DNA of 64,000 nt from Colwellia sp. 39_35_sub15_T18 (GTDB lineage Bacteria; Pseudomonadota; Gammaproteobacteria; Enterobacterales; Alteromonadaceae), in assembly GCA_002162675.1 (NCBI GenBank), contig MAAE01000037.1, positions 158,255-222,254 of the forward strand, given 5' to 3'. Of this stretch, positions 25,526 through 34,939 are shown piece by piece. Each line of letters opens with the position of its first letter. Position 1 is the stretch's first letter. The notes beneath the pieces were generated by a model. That model did not search any database and was not told the DNA's origin. It saw only the letters and a list, made by a program, of their open reading frames with translations. A program made the position numbers and the translations under genes.

Positions 25526-27688
25526 ATGTCATTTAATCGAAATTTTTTCACGTTATTATTCATGGTCACTTTGGCCATTAATTCCCCTTTATTATTAGCC
25601 AGCCCTGATGTTAATGATGTTCCCTACCCTAGTGACAATGAGCACTACAGCGATGAAATTGATGGTTCTTTAGAAGATTTTTATGGTGATGAGGATTTCG
25701 TTTCAATTGCCACCGGCACCAAGCAATTAATATCAAAAGCCCCCTCAACAGCAACCGTTATTACTGAAGCAGAAATAAAACGCATGGGCGCGGTTAATAT
25801 TGATGAAGTACTAGAGTCAGTTGCAGGGCTTCATGTCTCTTACAAACCTGAGAATCATCTGCCTATCTATACTTTTCGAGGCATTTATAGCTCATTTAAC
25901 GCGCAGGTATTAATGCTCATTAATGGTGTACCAATCACCAATATATTCACCGGAAATCGCAATCAAATTTGGGGTGGCATGACACTCGAGGCAGTTGCTC
26001 GTATTGAAGTTATTAGAGGGCCAGGCTCAGCGCTTTTTGGTGCTGATGCTTCCGCAGGCGTCATTAATATTATTACTAAATCCTCACAAACATCAAGCGG
26101 TAGTCATATAGGTTACCGTGCCGGCAGCTTTTCCACACAAGATTATTGGTTTAATCATGCTTGGACTGCTGGCGATTTAGGCGGTTTTATCAGTTATGAA
26201 CGCCATGAAACCGATGGTTTCGAGCAATTTATTGAAACCGATTCTCAAACCTTTCTAGATAGTGTATTTGGAACAAATGCCTCTCTGGCACCGGGTTTAG
26301 CGCCGCACCCAAGAAAAAGCGATGAATTTCGCTTAAGGCTTGATTATAAGCAACTCGTTTTTAATATGGGCTATCAAAAAAGAATAATAGGTGTGGGTCT
26401 AGGTCTAGCTGAAGCACTTACCCCTGGCACAGAGGAGTCAAGTGAGCGTTGGAATGCCGATATTACTTATACAACCAAGAATCTTTTTGATGATTGGGAA
26501 ATGAAGGCAAAATTCTCATATTTTCATGCAAGCCAAGAACTAGATACCAATTTAATTATTTTCCCTCCCGGTAGCGATATAGGGCTTGGTGGTTCCTTCC
26601 CTGATGGCGTAATTGGTAATCCTGAAGTTTTTGAGAAACACTACAGAACAGGTATCAATGCCAACTATACTGCCCTTGATGATCATAACGTTACTATCGG
26701 TATTGGTTATGACATTTCAGATCTTTACAAAGCTCAAGAATCAAAAAACTTTGCATTTGGCCCTAATGGAGAATATTTACCACCGGGTAGCCCTGTTGTC
26801 GATGTAACAGATACACCTTTCGTATTCATTTCTGAGGGAGACAGAAAAAATGGTTATTTATTAGTACAAGATATCTGGCAAATTGCCAAAGATTGGGAGT
26901 TAACTACAGGCATTCGTTACGATGATTATTCTGATTTTGGTTCAACGGTTAACCCTAGAGTAGCCTTAGTTTGGACAACAAGTTTAAATTTAACCACTAA
27001 ATTCCTCTATGGCAGTGCCTTTAGAGCGCCCAATTTTGCTGAAATGAGAGTTACTAATAATCCCGCTAATTTAGGTAATTCAAATTTAACCCCCGAAACC
27101 ATCGATACTTATGAATTAGCATTTAACTATCATGCCTATGATAGTTTAAATTATGGCGTGAGTTTTTTTACTTATGATTGGCAAGATATTGTTCAATATG
27201 TACCCGATGAAGGGGCAACCACAAGAACGGCGAAAAACATAGGCGAGCAGCAAGGGTACGGTTTTGAAGTAGAGTTTGAATGGACACCTTTAACCTCACT
27301 AGAAGTGTCAGGCAATTATGCTTGGTTGCATGCCGAAGATGGTAATAATCTTGATACTAGCTATGTACCAGAGCAACAATTGTATTTACAGGCCTATTAT
27401 GAAGTTAATGATGAAGTGAACTTGGGTATTAAAACCAATTGGGTCATGGACAGAGTAAGAGCGGCAGATGATTTAAGAGCGCCAATTGATGACTATAACT
27501 TAACTGACTTATCACTAACTTGGCAACCAGAAAATGCTGACTTTTCAATGGCTCTATTGGTTAAAAATGTTTTTGATAGCGACGCCAGAGAGCCAACAAT
27601 CAATAATGGCCCTGTGGTTAATGTCCCTTTTGACTTACCAATGCCCGGAAGAACAACGCTAGTGCAACTGACTTATCATTTCAATTAG
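25526..27688 (+). CDS. TonB-dependent outer-membrane receptor
   Basis: A 720-residue receptor. The signal peptide covers residues 1-25 (ending LLLASP). The plug domain (about 60-170) has ATVITEAEIKRMGAVNIDEVL and RIEVIRGPGSALFGADASAG, then VINIITK, the usual end of the plug. A 22-strand barrel follows, ending in LVQLTYHFN, with the aromatic next to the terminus. It lacks the N-terminal STN signalling domain. The plug and barrel resemble CirA/BtuB-type receptors for siderophores or cobalamin, but the substrate cannot be fixed from sequence. AAGGAA precedes the ATG. Context with a binding protein and kinase suggests its expression follows ligand sensing. Confidence 0.9.
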   Translation: MSFNRNFFTLLFMVTLAINSPLLLASPDVNDVPYPSDNEHYSDEIDGSLEDFYGDEDFVSIATGTKQLISKAPSTATVITEAEIKRMGAVNIDEVLESVAGLHVSYKPENHLPIYTFRGIYSSFNAQVLMLINGVPITNIFTGNRNQIWGGMTLEAVARIEVIRGPGSALFGADASAGVINIITKSSQTSSGSHIGYRAGSFSTQDYWFNHAWTAGDLGGFISYERHETDGFEQFIETDSQTFLDSVFGTNASLAPGLAPHPRKSDEFRLRLDYKQLVFNMGYQKRIIGVGLGLAEALTPGTEESSERWNADITYTTKNLFDDWEMKAKFSYFHASQELDTNLIIFPPGSDIGLGGSFPDGVIGNPEVFEKHYRTGINANYTALDDHNVTIGIGYDISDLYKAQESKNFAFGPNGEYLPPGSPVVDVTDTPFVFISEGDRKNGYLLVQDIWQIAKDWELTTGIRYDDYSDFGSTVNPRVALVWTTSLNLTTKFLYGSAFRAPNFAEMRVTNNPANLGNSNLTPETIDTYELAFNYHAYDSLNYGVSFFTYDWQDIVQYVPDEGATTRTAKNIGEQQGYGFEVEFEWTPLTSLEVSGNYAWLHAEDGNNLDTSYVPEQQLYLQAYYEVNDEVNLGIKTNWVMDRVRAADDLRAPIDDYNLTDLSLTWQPENADFSMALLVKNVFDSDAREPTINNGPVVNVPFDLPMPGRTTLVQLTYHFN

Positions 27689-27746
27689 CCTGTTGGCAGA
27701 ACAAAACATAAATAAAAACGTGGTGGGGCTAGGCTGAATTAAAATA

Positions 27747-27794
27747 AAATGGAGTGAAGTGAAGTGAAGTGAAGTGAAGTAATTCACTCCATTT
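27747..27794. repeat. five tandem GTGAA units inside a 12-base inverted repeat
   Basis: AAATGGAGTGAA at 27747-27758 pairs with TTCACTCCATTT at 27783-27794, and five GTGAA units run from 27754 to 27778. The hairpin could end transcription of the TonB receptor gene; the repeat number may vary by slippage. Confidence 0.75.
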
Positions 27795-27955
27795 CGAGTT
27801 AGAGCTAACTGTCTGCTTTATTTGTATAACAGCAAACGGTGCTAAAGTTAGCTAAACACGGGAGAGAAATTAAAATTGTTGTTTTATATTCAACTATTAA
27901 TCTCCCTTTGATTCAATATAGTAATCTAATAGGGTTGGTAATGAGCCCTCCATTA

Positions 27956-28111
27956 TTAGTTATAACCCAATACAAAACAAAGGTACGCCTCTTCCTCTAG
28001 TTCGTTGCTCATGCCGCTTTTTTCTGCGATCATTTTTTTCGCTATTGATACATTTGAATATTCCACTTCTTCATTAATATCGTGGTTAGATGTGTCATTG
28101 ATCACTGTCAT
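27956..28111 (-). CDS. small 51-residue protein, unknown
   Basis: On the minus strand, ATG at 28109-28111 opens a frame of 51 codons ending in TAA, checked codon by codon. AGGA lies at a normal distance upstream, followed by a run of A. The protein begins MTVINDTSNHDINEEVEY, is rich in acidic residues, contains KKMIAEKSGMSNELEEEAY and ends in the more hydrophobic LCFVLGYN. I recognise no family. It lies 136 bases after the putA stop on the same strand, so it could be the last gene of that transcript or separate. Too short for most automatic gene calls. Coding status rests on the ribosome-binding site and protein-like composition. Confidence 0.5.
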   Translation of the reverse strand: MTVINDTSNHDINEEVEYSNVSIAKKMIAEKSGMSNELEEEAYLCFVLGYN

Positions 28112-28247
28112 GTTTTTTTTCCTGTGCATTTAGAATATTGTTGATTATTAGTCATTGTCTAGTGATGTACGATGAACCATAGGATTTACCAACGAAATAG
28201 GCACCTTATGATACCCATTTTCATTTTATACTATCGTTCAATTGCTA

Positions 28248-31200
28248 CTAATCTTCTTCAACTAAGGTCATGAGCGAAGTATTACCACCTGAAGCTGTGG
28301 TATCAATGCTGATCGTTTTTTCTGTCAATAAACGTTGAATTAAATGGTCAAAGTATTCTGAACTGATCACCGGTAATATCGCGCCTTGACGTGCTGCTAA
28401 TTTCTCACTGATATAATGTTTACGGTCACAATGACTATCAACAACAACACCTGATAACGAAGGTTCTGCCAACATTGTTGATAAGTGGCGTAACCTTGCC
28501 ACTTGAAAAACACCTTTATCTGCACCAGTGTCAATAAACTTATCTCTAAAGGCTAATGCTTCATCGTAATACAGATCAGAGACCACCGAAATAACGGTAT
28601 TACCCGTTGCTAATGCCGTAACAATAGAGAGCACCCAAAAGTGAAAACTAACATTTGCATCCGCAAAGCAAACTATATTACCGCGGTTTTCCAAATAAAT
28701 AATATTAGACTCGCCTGTTGGCCCCGGTAATACCTCAGGTTTTTTCAAACGTTTTTCAATATCAATTAATTGCGAGCGAGCTGCTGTTAAGGTGTAATTT
28801 AAATCGTCGGCTAAATCTTCAACAATATCAACATGGGCAATTTTGGCTAGCAACTGACGAACACAAGAAATACGGGTATTTAACTCGGTTAAGCGCCAGT
28901 TTTTCTCTGCTTCATTAGCTGTTTTCATAAACAATACGGCTTCTTTTTGCGACTTTTCATCACCCTCTAAAGCATCAGCCTGTGAAGGTAACATATCAAA
29001 CAGATCAGCATTAGGTGTTGCTTTTTCTTTAACTAAGCGCAATAAGTAATTTGGTCCACCTGCTTTAGGACCTGTGCCAGAAAGTCCACGACCACCAAAA
29101 GGTTGTACGCCAACAATTGCGCCAATGGTATTACGATTGATGTAAACATTACCTGCTCGTGATAATCGAGCTAATTCGAAAGCTCGGTGTTCAATGCGCG
29201 TATGAATGCCCATGGTTAAGCCAAAACCAGTGCCGTTGATTTTATCAATAACACTTTCTATTTCATTGCCTTTAAAGCGAACGATATGAACACAAGGGCC
29301 AAAAACTTCCTGCTTTAATACGTTAATATCACTAATTTCATAAAGTCGTGGCGCAAAGAAAAAATGTTCATTACCTGCTTCTGCTGTTATCTCATGAGAA
29401 ATAGCACATTGGTAAAGTAATTTACCATTTGTTTTCATGTACTCACTGTGGGCATTAAGAGCATCAAGCGCTTTTTGATCAATGACCGGACCTACATCCG
29501 TGCTTAATTTAGCCGGGTTACCTACATGTAATTCTGCTAAGGCGCCTTTGAGCATAGTAATGACATTATCAGCGATGTCTTCTTGCAAAAATAATACCCT
29601 AAGTGCCGAGCAACGCTGACCTGCAGATTGAAAACCTGAAGAAATAACGTCATCAACGACTTGCTCAGGCAAAGCAGTAGAATCAACAACCATACAGTTT
29701 TGACCGCCTGTTTCAGCAATAAATGGCACTTGATCGCCACCACGTTCAGCCAAGGTTTGTGAAATTCTGGTACCAGTTTCAGTAGAGCCGGTAAACATAA
29801 CGGTTTGAATACGATCATCAGGAATAATAATACTACCCACTTGGCTACCACGCGCAATGACGGCTTGTACAACGCCGTCAGGTAAACCAACAGTTTTCAT
29901 CAACTCTATTGTACGTAGCGCAATTAAACCGGTTTGCTCCGCAGGTTTTGCTACAACCGTATTGCCGGTTGCAATTGCCGCTGCTACTTGCCCTAAAAAA
30001 ATAGCTAAGGGGAAGTTCCAAGGACTTATACAAAGCACAACACCACGTGCTTCTAATCGTTCATCATTTGCTAACTCAGTTGCTCTGTTAGCGTAGTAAC
30101 GACAAAAATCAACTGCTTCTCGTACTTCATCAATACCGTCTTGAGCCACTTTGCCTGCCTCTTTGATACATAAGGCAATAAGTTCTTCGCTATGACTTTC
30201 TAGGATGTCTGCTACACGATATAACAAGGCCGCGCGATCGGTTACCGGTGTTTGTGACCATGAAGTAAAGGCTGTTTGCGCCGTATCTATCATCGCCAAC
30301 ATTTCATCTTTGTTGTGATGGCTGTGAAAACCAATAATTTCATTATGATTTGCCGGGTTTTTAACAGCATTCGAACCTTCGGGCACATCATTTTTATTCA
30401 GTAAGTTGCTTACCAACCAGTTATCTAGTGACGCTTTTAATGGCGTGATCACATTAATATCAGTTAAATCTAAACCTTTAGAATTATCACGGTTTTTTCC
30501 TTTTTCGTTATAATACAAAGCAATAGGTTTAATGATTTGATTATTGTATTTGTCTTTTAAGCGTAGCGTTTTTTCAACAGGGTCTTCAAGTAATGATTCA
30601 ACTGGCTTTGTCTCGTCAACAATGGCATTAACAAAAGAAGAGTTAGCCCCATTTTCTAATAAACGGCGCACTAGATAGGCAAGCAGATCTTCATGGTGAC
30701 CCACAGGTGCGTAGATGCGACATTGAATTTTTTCATTGGTAACAATCTGATCATACAAAGAATCACCCATACCGTGTAAACATTGAAACTCAAAGCCGTG
30801 TTTATCATCACCAGCAAGTTCAACAATAGTTGCCGCTGTATAGGCATTATGCGTAGCAAACTGTGGATAAATAGTATCTCTAAAAGCTAATAACTTATTT
30901 GCGCAGGCATGGTAAGAAACATCAGTAGAAGACTTGCGTGTAAATACAGGAAAATGCGCATGGCCATCTTTTTGTGTATTTTTAATTTCTGTGTCCCAGT
31001 AAGCGCCTTTTACTAAACGCACCATCATTTTTCGGTCAACACGTAGGGTTAATTCACGTAACCAATCGACAACAAAAATAGCGCGTTGTTGGTAAGCTTG
31101 TAATGCCATACCAAATCCATCCCAGCCCGCTAAGTCATTATCACTAAATACCGCTTCAATCACATCTAGAGAAATATCTAATCGTTCAGATTCTTCTGCA

Positions 31201-32081
31201 TCAACCGTCAAACCGATATTAAAGTGTTTTGCTCGTAAACAAAGTGCTTTAAGTTTTGGCACAATTTCAGCCATTACTCGCGCTTTGTGTGTAAATTCGT
31301 AACGTGGGTGGATAGCAGAAAGCTTCACCGAAATACCCGGAACTTTACGAGGATTATTTTTACCCGAAGCAAGAGCTGCAAAACCAATAACGTTTATCGC
31401 TTCTTGATAAGATTTTAAATAACGCTCAGCATCATCCATGGTGCGCGCACCTTCACCAAGCATATCGTAGGAATACACATAACCTTGTTGCTCTTTAGTA
31501 GCAGCACGTTCAGTTGCCGCAGTGATGGTTTCGCCCATAACAAACTGCTTGCCCATAATTTTCATGGCATAGTTCATTGATTTACGAATAACAGGTTCGC
31601 CTAAACGACCAATCGTTTTTTTCAATAAACCAAATCTATTTTCTTTGCGTTTATCGGCATAATCCACCATAGAGCCTGTGATCAATAACCCCCACGAAGA
31701 AGCATTAACAAAAAGAGAGTCACTGCTGCCTAGGTGGTTACTCCACTGACCTTGAGAAATCTTGTCACGAATTAATGCATCTTGAGTATGTTTATCTGGC
31801 ACACGTAATAATGCTTCAGCCAAACACATCAATACCACACCTTCCTCACTTGAAAGTGAATATTCTTTCAATAATGAATCTATTGCACCATTACCCGCTT
31901 GTTCTTTACGAATATTCAGCACCATTTTGCGTGCTCTTTCCCAGGCTCTACTTCTGGCACTGACATTAACTTCAGCTAAAGGAAGAATATGATCTACCGC
32001 AGTATTTTCATCAATACGATAAAATTTGCGAATGTTCTGACGAATTGGACAGTCAGTGATAAATGAATCATTAAAAAGCAT
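28248..32081 (-). CDS. putA: bifunctional proline dehydrogenase / P5C dehydrogenase PutA
   Basis: Converts proline to glutamate in two steps, with electrons passing to FAD and NAD. The 1277 residues contain an alpha domain, a proline dehydrogenase barrel (about 190-480; GISVKLSAIHPRY, VDAEESERLD, MVRLVKGAYWD), an aldehyde dehydrogenase domain (about 580-1010) with Cys824 in SAGQRCSALR and Glu in IAETGGQN, and a further ALDH-like C-terminal domain. It has no N-terminal ribbon-helix-helix, so unlike E. coli PutA it should not repress its own gene. This is the form called type B. putP lies upstream on the same strand, with an inverted-repeat element between them. The start at 32081 matches the family's MLFNDSFI opening. 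Confidence 0.94.
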   Translation of the reverse strand: MLFNDSFITDCPIRQNIRKFYRIDENTAVDHILPLAEVNVSARSRAWERARKMVLNIRKEQAGNGAIDSLLKEYSLSSEEGVVLMCLAEALLRVPDKHTQDALIRDKISQGQWSNHLGSSDSLFVNASSWGLLITGSMVDYADKRKENRFGLLKKTIGRLGEPVIRKSMNYAMKIMGKQFVMGETITAATERAATKEQQGYVYSYDMLGEGARTMDDAERYLKSYQEAINVIGFAALASGKNNPRKVPGISVKLSAIHPRYEFTHKARVMAEIVPKLKALCLRAKHFNIGLTVDAEESERLDISLDVIEAVFSDNDLAGWDGFGMALQAYQQRAIFVVDWLRELTLRVDRKMMVRLVKGAYWDTEIKNTQKDGHAHFPVFTRKSSTDVSYHACANKLLAFRDTIYPQFATHNAYTAATIVELAGDDKHGFEFQCLHGMGDSLYDQIVTNEKIQCRIYAPVGHHEDLLAYLVRRLLENGANSSFVNAIVDETKPVESLLEDPVEKTLRLKDKYNNQIIKPIALYYNEKGKNRDNSKGLDLTDINVITPLKASLDNWLVSNLLNKNDVPEGSNAVKNPANHNEIIGFHSHHNKDEMLAMIDTAQTAFTSWSQTPVTDRAALLYRVADILESHSEELIALCIKEAGKVAQDGIDEVREAVDFCRYYANRATELANDERLEARGVVLCISPWNFPLAIFLGQVAAAIATGNTVVAKPAEQTGLIALRTIELMKTVGLPDGVVQAVIARGSQVGSIIIPDDRIQTVMFTGSTETGTRISQTLAERGGDQVPFIAETGGQNCMVVDSTALPEQVVDDVISSGFQSAGQRCSALRVLFLQEDIADNVITMLKGALAELHVGNPAKLSTDVGPVIDQKALDALNAHSEYMKTNGKLLYQCAISHEITAEAGNEHFFFAPRLYEISDINVLKQEVFGPCVHIVRFKGNEIESVIDKINGTGFGLTMGIHTRIEHRAFELARLSRAGNVYINRNTIGAIVGVQPFGGRGLSGTGPKAGGPNYLLRLVKEKATPNADLFDMLPSQADALEGDEKSQKEAVLFMKTANEAEKNWRLTELNTRISCVRQLLAKIAHVDIVEDLADDLNYTLTAARSQLIDIEKRLKKPEVLPGPTGESNIIYLENRGNIVCFADANVSFHFWVLSIVTALATGNTVISVVSDLYYDEALAFRDKFIDTGADKGVFQVARLRHLSTMLAEPSLSGVVVDSHCDRKHYISEKLAARQGAILPVISSEYFDHLIQRLLTEKTISIDTTASGGNTSLMTLVEED

Positions 32082-32516
32082 GTGCTTGATCTCAAAAATT
32101 ATTAAATAGTGCTTGGCAACTATTTAGAGTTAATTACAATTGTATTTATTCTACTGTTATCTAAATATTTCAAACTTAGCTAGGTGTTAACCTTCAGGAG
32201 CTCATAAATATTTTAGAATGCACTTAGAAATTCAACTACTACTTATACCCGTTCCACTTGAAAGTGCTCGTTTCAGGAAGTCGGAGCGATTCATAATCAA
32301 GGCACATTTTTTATTAAGGGTTACTCCCTTAAAAAGAAATGTAACGCAGAGTATGATTTGCTCAGCCTTCCCCAAGGGGCTGGTTTAGAAACGCTTTATG
32401 CTACGTTATTGATTTCGACAATAGAATAACTATTCTCTTCAATCAATGCCTTGCCTAAAGGCGTTTCTAATTCCAGCTGAATCATGCATCTTCAAGTGGA
32501 GCGGGTATATTAACCG
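32082..32516. other. 435-base region between putP and putA
   Basis: Mostly occupied by the inverted-repeat element at 32244-32509, which ends eight bases before the putP stop codon. The remaining 160 bases before putA are AT-rich and should hold its promoter. Confidence 0.6.
32244..32509. mobile_element. 266-base MITE-like element with 19-base terminal inverted repeats
   Basis: The ends TATACCCGTTCCACTTGAA (32244-32262) and TTCAAGTGGAGCGGGTATA (32491-32509) are inverted copies with 18 of 19 bases matching. No transposase is encoded. The interior is mixed and includes GC-richer stretches and a 29-codon minus-strand ORF (32396-32485). A degenerate relative of the left end occurs at 54632-54656. 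Size, TIRs and a TA at each end fit a non-autonomous element; mobility is inferred. Confidence 0.65.
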
Positions 32517-34016
32517 CTAAGAATGATGCGTTAACATTTCATCATGCTTGGCTAAAACCTCTGTATCATCTTGTGGCGCCATTTTACTCACCACATAGAT
32601 AACTAAAGAACATAAAATAAAACCTGGTACAATTTCATACATCACTGAACTTAATGATTGACCATTAATCGTGAAAGGTGCATAAATCCATAACAATACC
32701 GTTACCGCTCCCGTTACCATACCTGCTAGCGCGCCATTTCTAGTCATTTCTTTCCAGTACAAACTACCGATAACAACCGGGCCAAAAGCGGCACCAAAAC
32801 CTGCCCAAGCATTACTGACTAATGATAAAATAGATGCGTTTCGATCGTAGGCTAAAGCGATTGCAACCAACGCCACTAAAAATACTGATATTCGTCCAAC
32901 CAATACTTGTTGCTTTTCGCTAGCATCGCGATGCAAAAATGTTTTGTAAAAGTCTTCAGTCAAAGAACTTGATGTCACCAAAAGCTGAGAAGAAATAGTA
33001 CTCATGATGGCCGCTAAAATTGCTGCTAATAAAAAGCCAGCAATTAATGGGCTGAATAAGATTTGAGACAATAGAATAAATATGGTTTCAGCATCATCAA
33101 GCTTGAGACCTGTTTTCGCAACATAGGCAATACCCGCAAGGCCCGTTGTCATCGCGCCAATAATAGCAACGATCATCCAACTCATCCCAATACGACGCGC
33201 GGTAGGCATATCTTTAACACTACGTATAGCCATAAAGCGAACGATTATATGGGGTTGACCAAAGTAGCCTAATCCCCATGCCATCGCTGAAAAAATACCA
33301 ATTAAACTCACGCCACTAAAGATATCAAGCAAGGCAGGGTTTATGGTATTAATGCTTGAGTGCATTTCTGACAAACCACCCACTTCACTAATAGCGACTA
33401 CGGGCACTAATACCAAAGCGATAAACATAATACAGCCTTGCACAAAGTCAGTTAAGCTCACCGCTAAAAAACCGCCGAATAGTGTGTAGGCGACAACCAC
33501 ACCTGCAGTAACATATAAGCCGACTTCATAATTTAAACCAAAAGAGCTTTCAAATAGTTTGCCACCAGCAACAATACCGCTTGAGGTATAAAGCGTGAAA
33601 AACACGACAATAACCACGGAAGAAACCACTCTTAACAGGCGAGAATTATCATTAAAACGATTTTCAAAAAAATCAGGTAAGGTTATAGAGTCATTGGCGA
33701 CTTCGGTATAAGTTCTAAGACGAGGAGCAACGATAAGGTAATTTAAAAATGCACCAGCAACGAGGCCAATCGCAATCCATAAACTACTGACACCTGAAAT
33801 ATACATAGCGCCTGGTAGGCCCATTAACATCCAACCACTCATGTCAGATGCGCCCGCAGAAAGAGCTGCTACACTTGGGCTTAAGCTTCTACCACCAAGC
33901 ATATAACCTGAAACATCACTCGTTGATTTACGATATGCGTACAGACCGATCCCCAGCATTGCACAGAAATAAAGACCTAAAGAAAAAAGTGTTTCAAATT
34001 CCAAAATAATTTCCAC
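32517..34016 (-). CDS. putP: sodium/proline symporter PutP
   Basis: Sodium-coupled proline importer of the inner membrane, SSS family with the LeuT fold. The 499 residues contain about 13 transmembrane helices. Recognisable motifs are AYRKSTSDVSGYMLGGRSL near residue 27, LSAGASDMSGWMLMGLPG (about 53-70) and the GYFGQPHIIVRFMAI segment in the middle; the C-terminal tail is hydrophilic. The neighbouring putA on the same strand degrades the imported proline, so the two form the proline utilisation locus. The 266-base inverted-repeat element ends eight bases after this gene, so read-through from putP to putA may be affected. Start ATG at 34014-34016. Confidence 0.94.
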   Translation of the reverse strand: MEIILEFETLFSLGLYFCAMLGIGLYAYRKSTSDVSGYMLGGRSLSPSVAALSAGASDMSGWMLMGLPGAMYISGVSSLWIAIGLVAGAFLNYLIVAPRLRTYTEVANDSITLPDFFENRFNDNSRLLRVVSSVVIVVFFTLYTSSGIVAGGKLFESSFGLNYEVGLYVTAGVVVAYTLFGGFLAVSLTDFVQGCIMFIALVLVPVVAISEVGGLSEMHSSINTINPALLDIFSGVSLIGIFSAMAWGLGYFGQPHIIVRFMAIRSVKDMPTARRIGMSWMIVAIIGAMTTGLAGIAYVAKTGLKLDDAETIFILLSQILFSPLIAGFLLAAILAAIMSTISSQLLVTSSSLTEDFYKTFLHRDASEKQQVLVGRISVFLVALVAIALAYDRNASILSLVSNAWAGFGAAFGPVVIGSLYWKEMTRNGALAGMVTGAVTVLLWIYAPFTINGQSLSSVMYEIVPGFILCSLVIYVVSKMAPQDDTEVLAKHDEMLTHHS

Positions 34017-34363
34017 CGTTATATTTTATTTTTTAATCATGAGAGTAAATTTATTCATCGATAAAACTAAAGAGCATGACTTTTGGATAATCCATAAATA
34101 TTTATGAAAAAATTAATCAATAGCACTTTTTCAAGTAACATAAATGTAAGCTATAATCGTTTATGGACTTGATCTCACTTAAAAATAAATGACTTATCGG
34201 CCTTCAATTGAAGTGGTTAATAATATTAAAGAAAGCAAAAGTAAGACTGTAATTTGTACGATATGTAATAAAAAGATTGTTATCGTATGTTTTTTCTAAA
34301 AAGAGTTACGGATTAAGCCATAAACTAACTCTTTAGTAGAACCGTGTATCATTGGAAACATAA
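34017..34363. other. 347-base divergent region between putP and the sigma-factor gene
   Basis: AT-rich with no gene and no Fur-box match that I could find. It must contain promoters for both directions, but no convincing pair of -35 and -10 elements stands out. Confidence 0.5.
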
Positions 34364-34939
34364 ATGCCCACAAACAAGCAGTCGCATAATAGAGTTTTAA
34401 CCGCTTTTCAATCATGCAGAGATGGTTTAGTGCGTTCTATTATGAAGATGAGTGTAGAACAGCAAGATGTTGATGATATTTTACAAGAGGCATTTATTAG
34501 AGTTTTAAACTCTGATGCTAAGCAACCAATTAGCTCACCTAAAGGTTACTTATTTGTTGTTTCAAGAAACTTGGTTCTTAAGAAATTAATGCAACAATCA
34601 AAGGAAATACATACTGAATTAGATGATGCTTTAATAGAAGATGATGTTGATAATACGGTTGAACAAGAACTCTACCAAAAACTTAAATTTGAGCGTTTTA
34701 GTAAAGTATTAACTTCATTGCCTGAAAAAAATCGTCGCGCGATACTCTTAAGGAAACTCTATTGTTTAAGTCATAAAGAAATAGCAAATAAAATGGATGT
34801 ATCAGTAAGTTCCGTTGAAAAATATATTGCTACAGGCTTGAAGCAATGCAAGCAGTCACTTTGTGCTCAAGGATATGAAGTTAATGGACACGAACTTCCA
34901 ATACACCGGGATCAATCAAGTAAAGAGCGTACAAAATGA
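34364..34939 (+). CDS. FecI-like ECF sigma factor
   Basis: A 191-residue sigma-70 family factor of the extracytoplasmic type. Region 2 is seen in QQDVDDILQEAFIRVL with YLFVVSRNLVLKKL after it, and region 4 in LPEKNRRAILLRKLYCLSHKEIANKMDVSVSSVEKYI. The FecI group works with a FecR membrane protein and an STN-type TonB receptor, and both are encoded downstream. It overlaps the FecR gene by four bases (ATGA), so the two are translated together. The likely target promoters are those of the two TonB receptor genes that follow. The inducing substrate is not known; ferric siderophore is the usual case but no Fur box was seen. Confidence 0.92.
   Translation: MPTNKQSHNRVLTAFQSCRDGLVRSIMKMSVEQQDVDDILQEAFIRVLNSDAKQPISSPKGYLFVVSRNLVLKKLMQQSKEIHTELDDALIEDDVDNTVEQELYQKLKFERFSKVLTSLPEKNRRAILLRKLYCLSHKEIANKMDVSVSSVEKYIATGLKQCKQSLCAQGYEVNGHELPIHRDQSSKERTK

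Larger units (their letters stand above)
27689..28247. other. 559-base region between the TonB receptor and putA
   Basis: Holds the GTGAA microsatellite with flanking inverted arms (27747-27794) and one 51-codon ORF on the minus strand (27956-28111). The remainder shows nothing that I can identify. Confidence 0.6.

Noticed and set aside
29537..29890. 117-codon minus-strand ORF in another frame of putA
   Set aside because: Shadow of the putA aldehyde dehydrogenase domain.
32396..32485. 29-codon minus-strand ORF (MIQLELETPLGKALIEENSY...) inside the inverted-repeat element, faintly like the C-terminus of GreA
   Set aside because: Too short and without a clear ribosome-binding site; it is more likely captured or chance sequence within the element.
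34017..34363. Fur box before the FecI-like gene
   Set aside because: No stretch resembling GATAATGATAATCATTATC was found, so iron control is not claimed.
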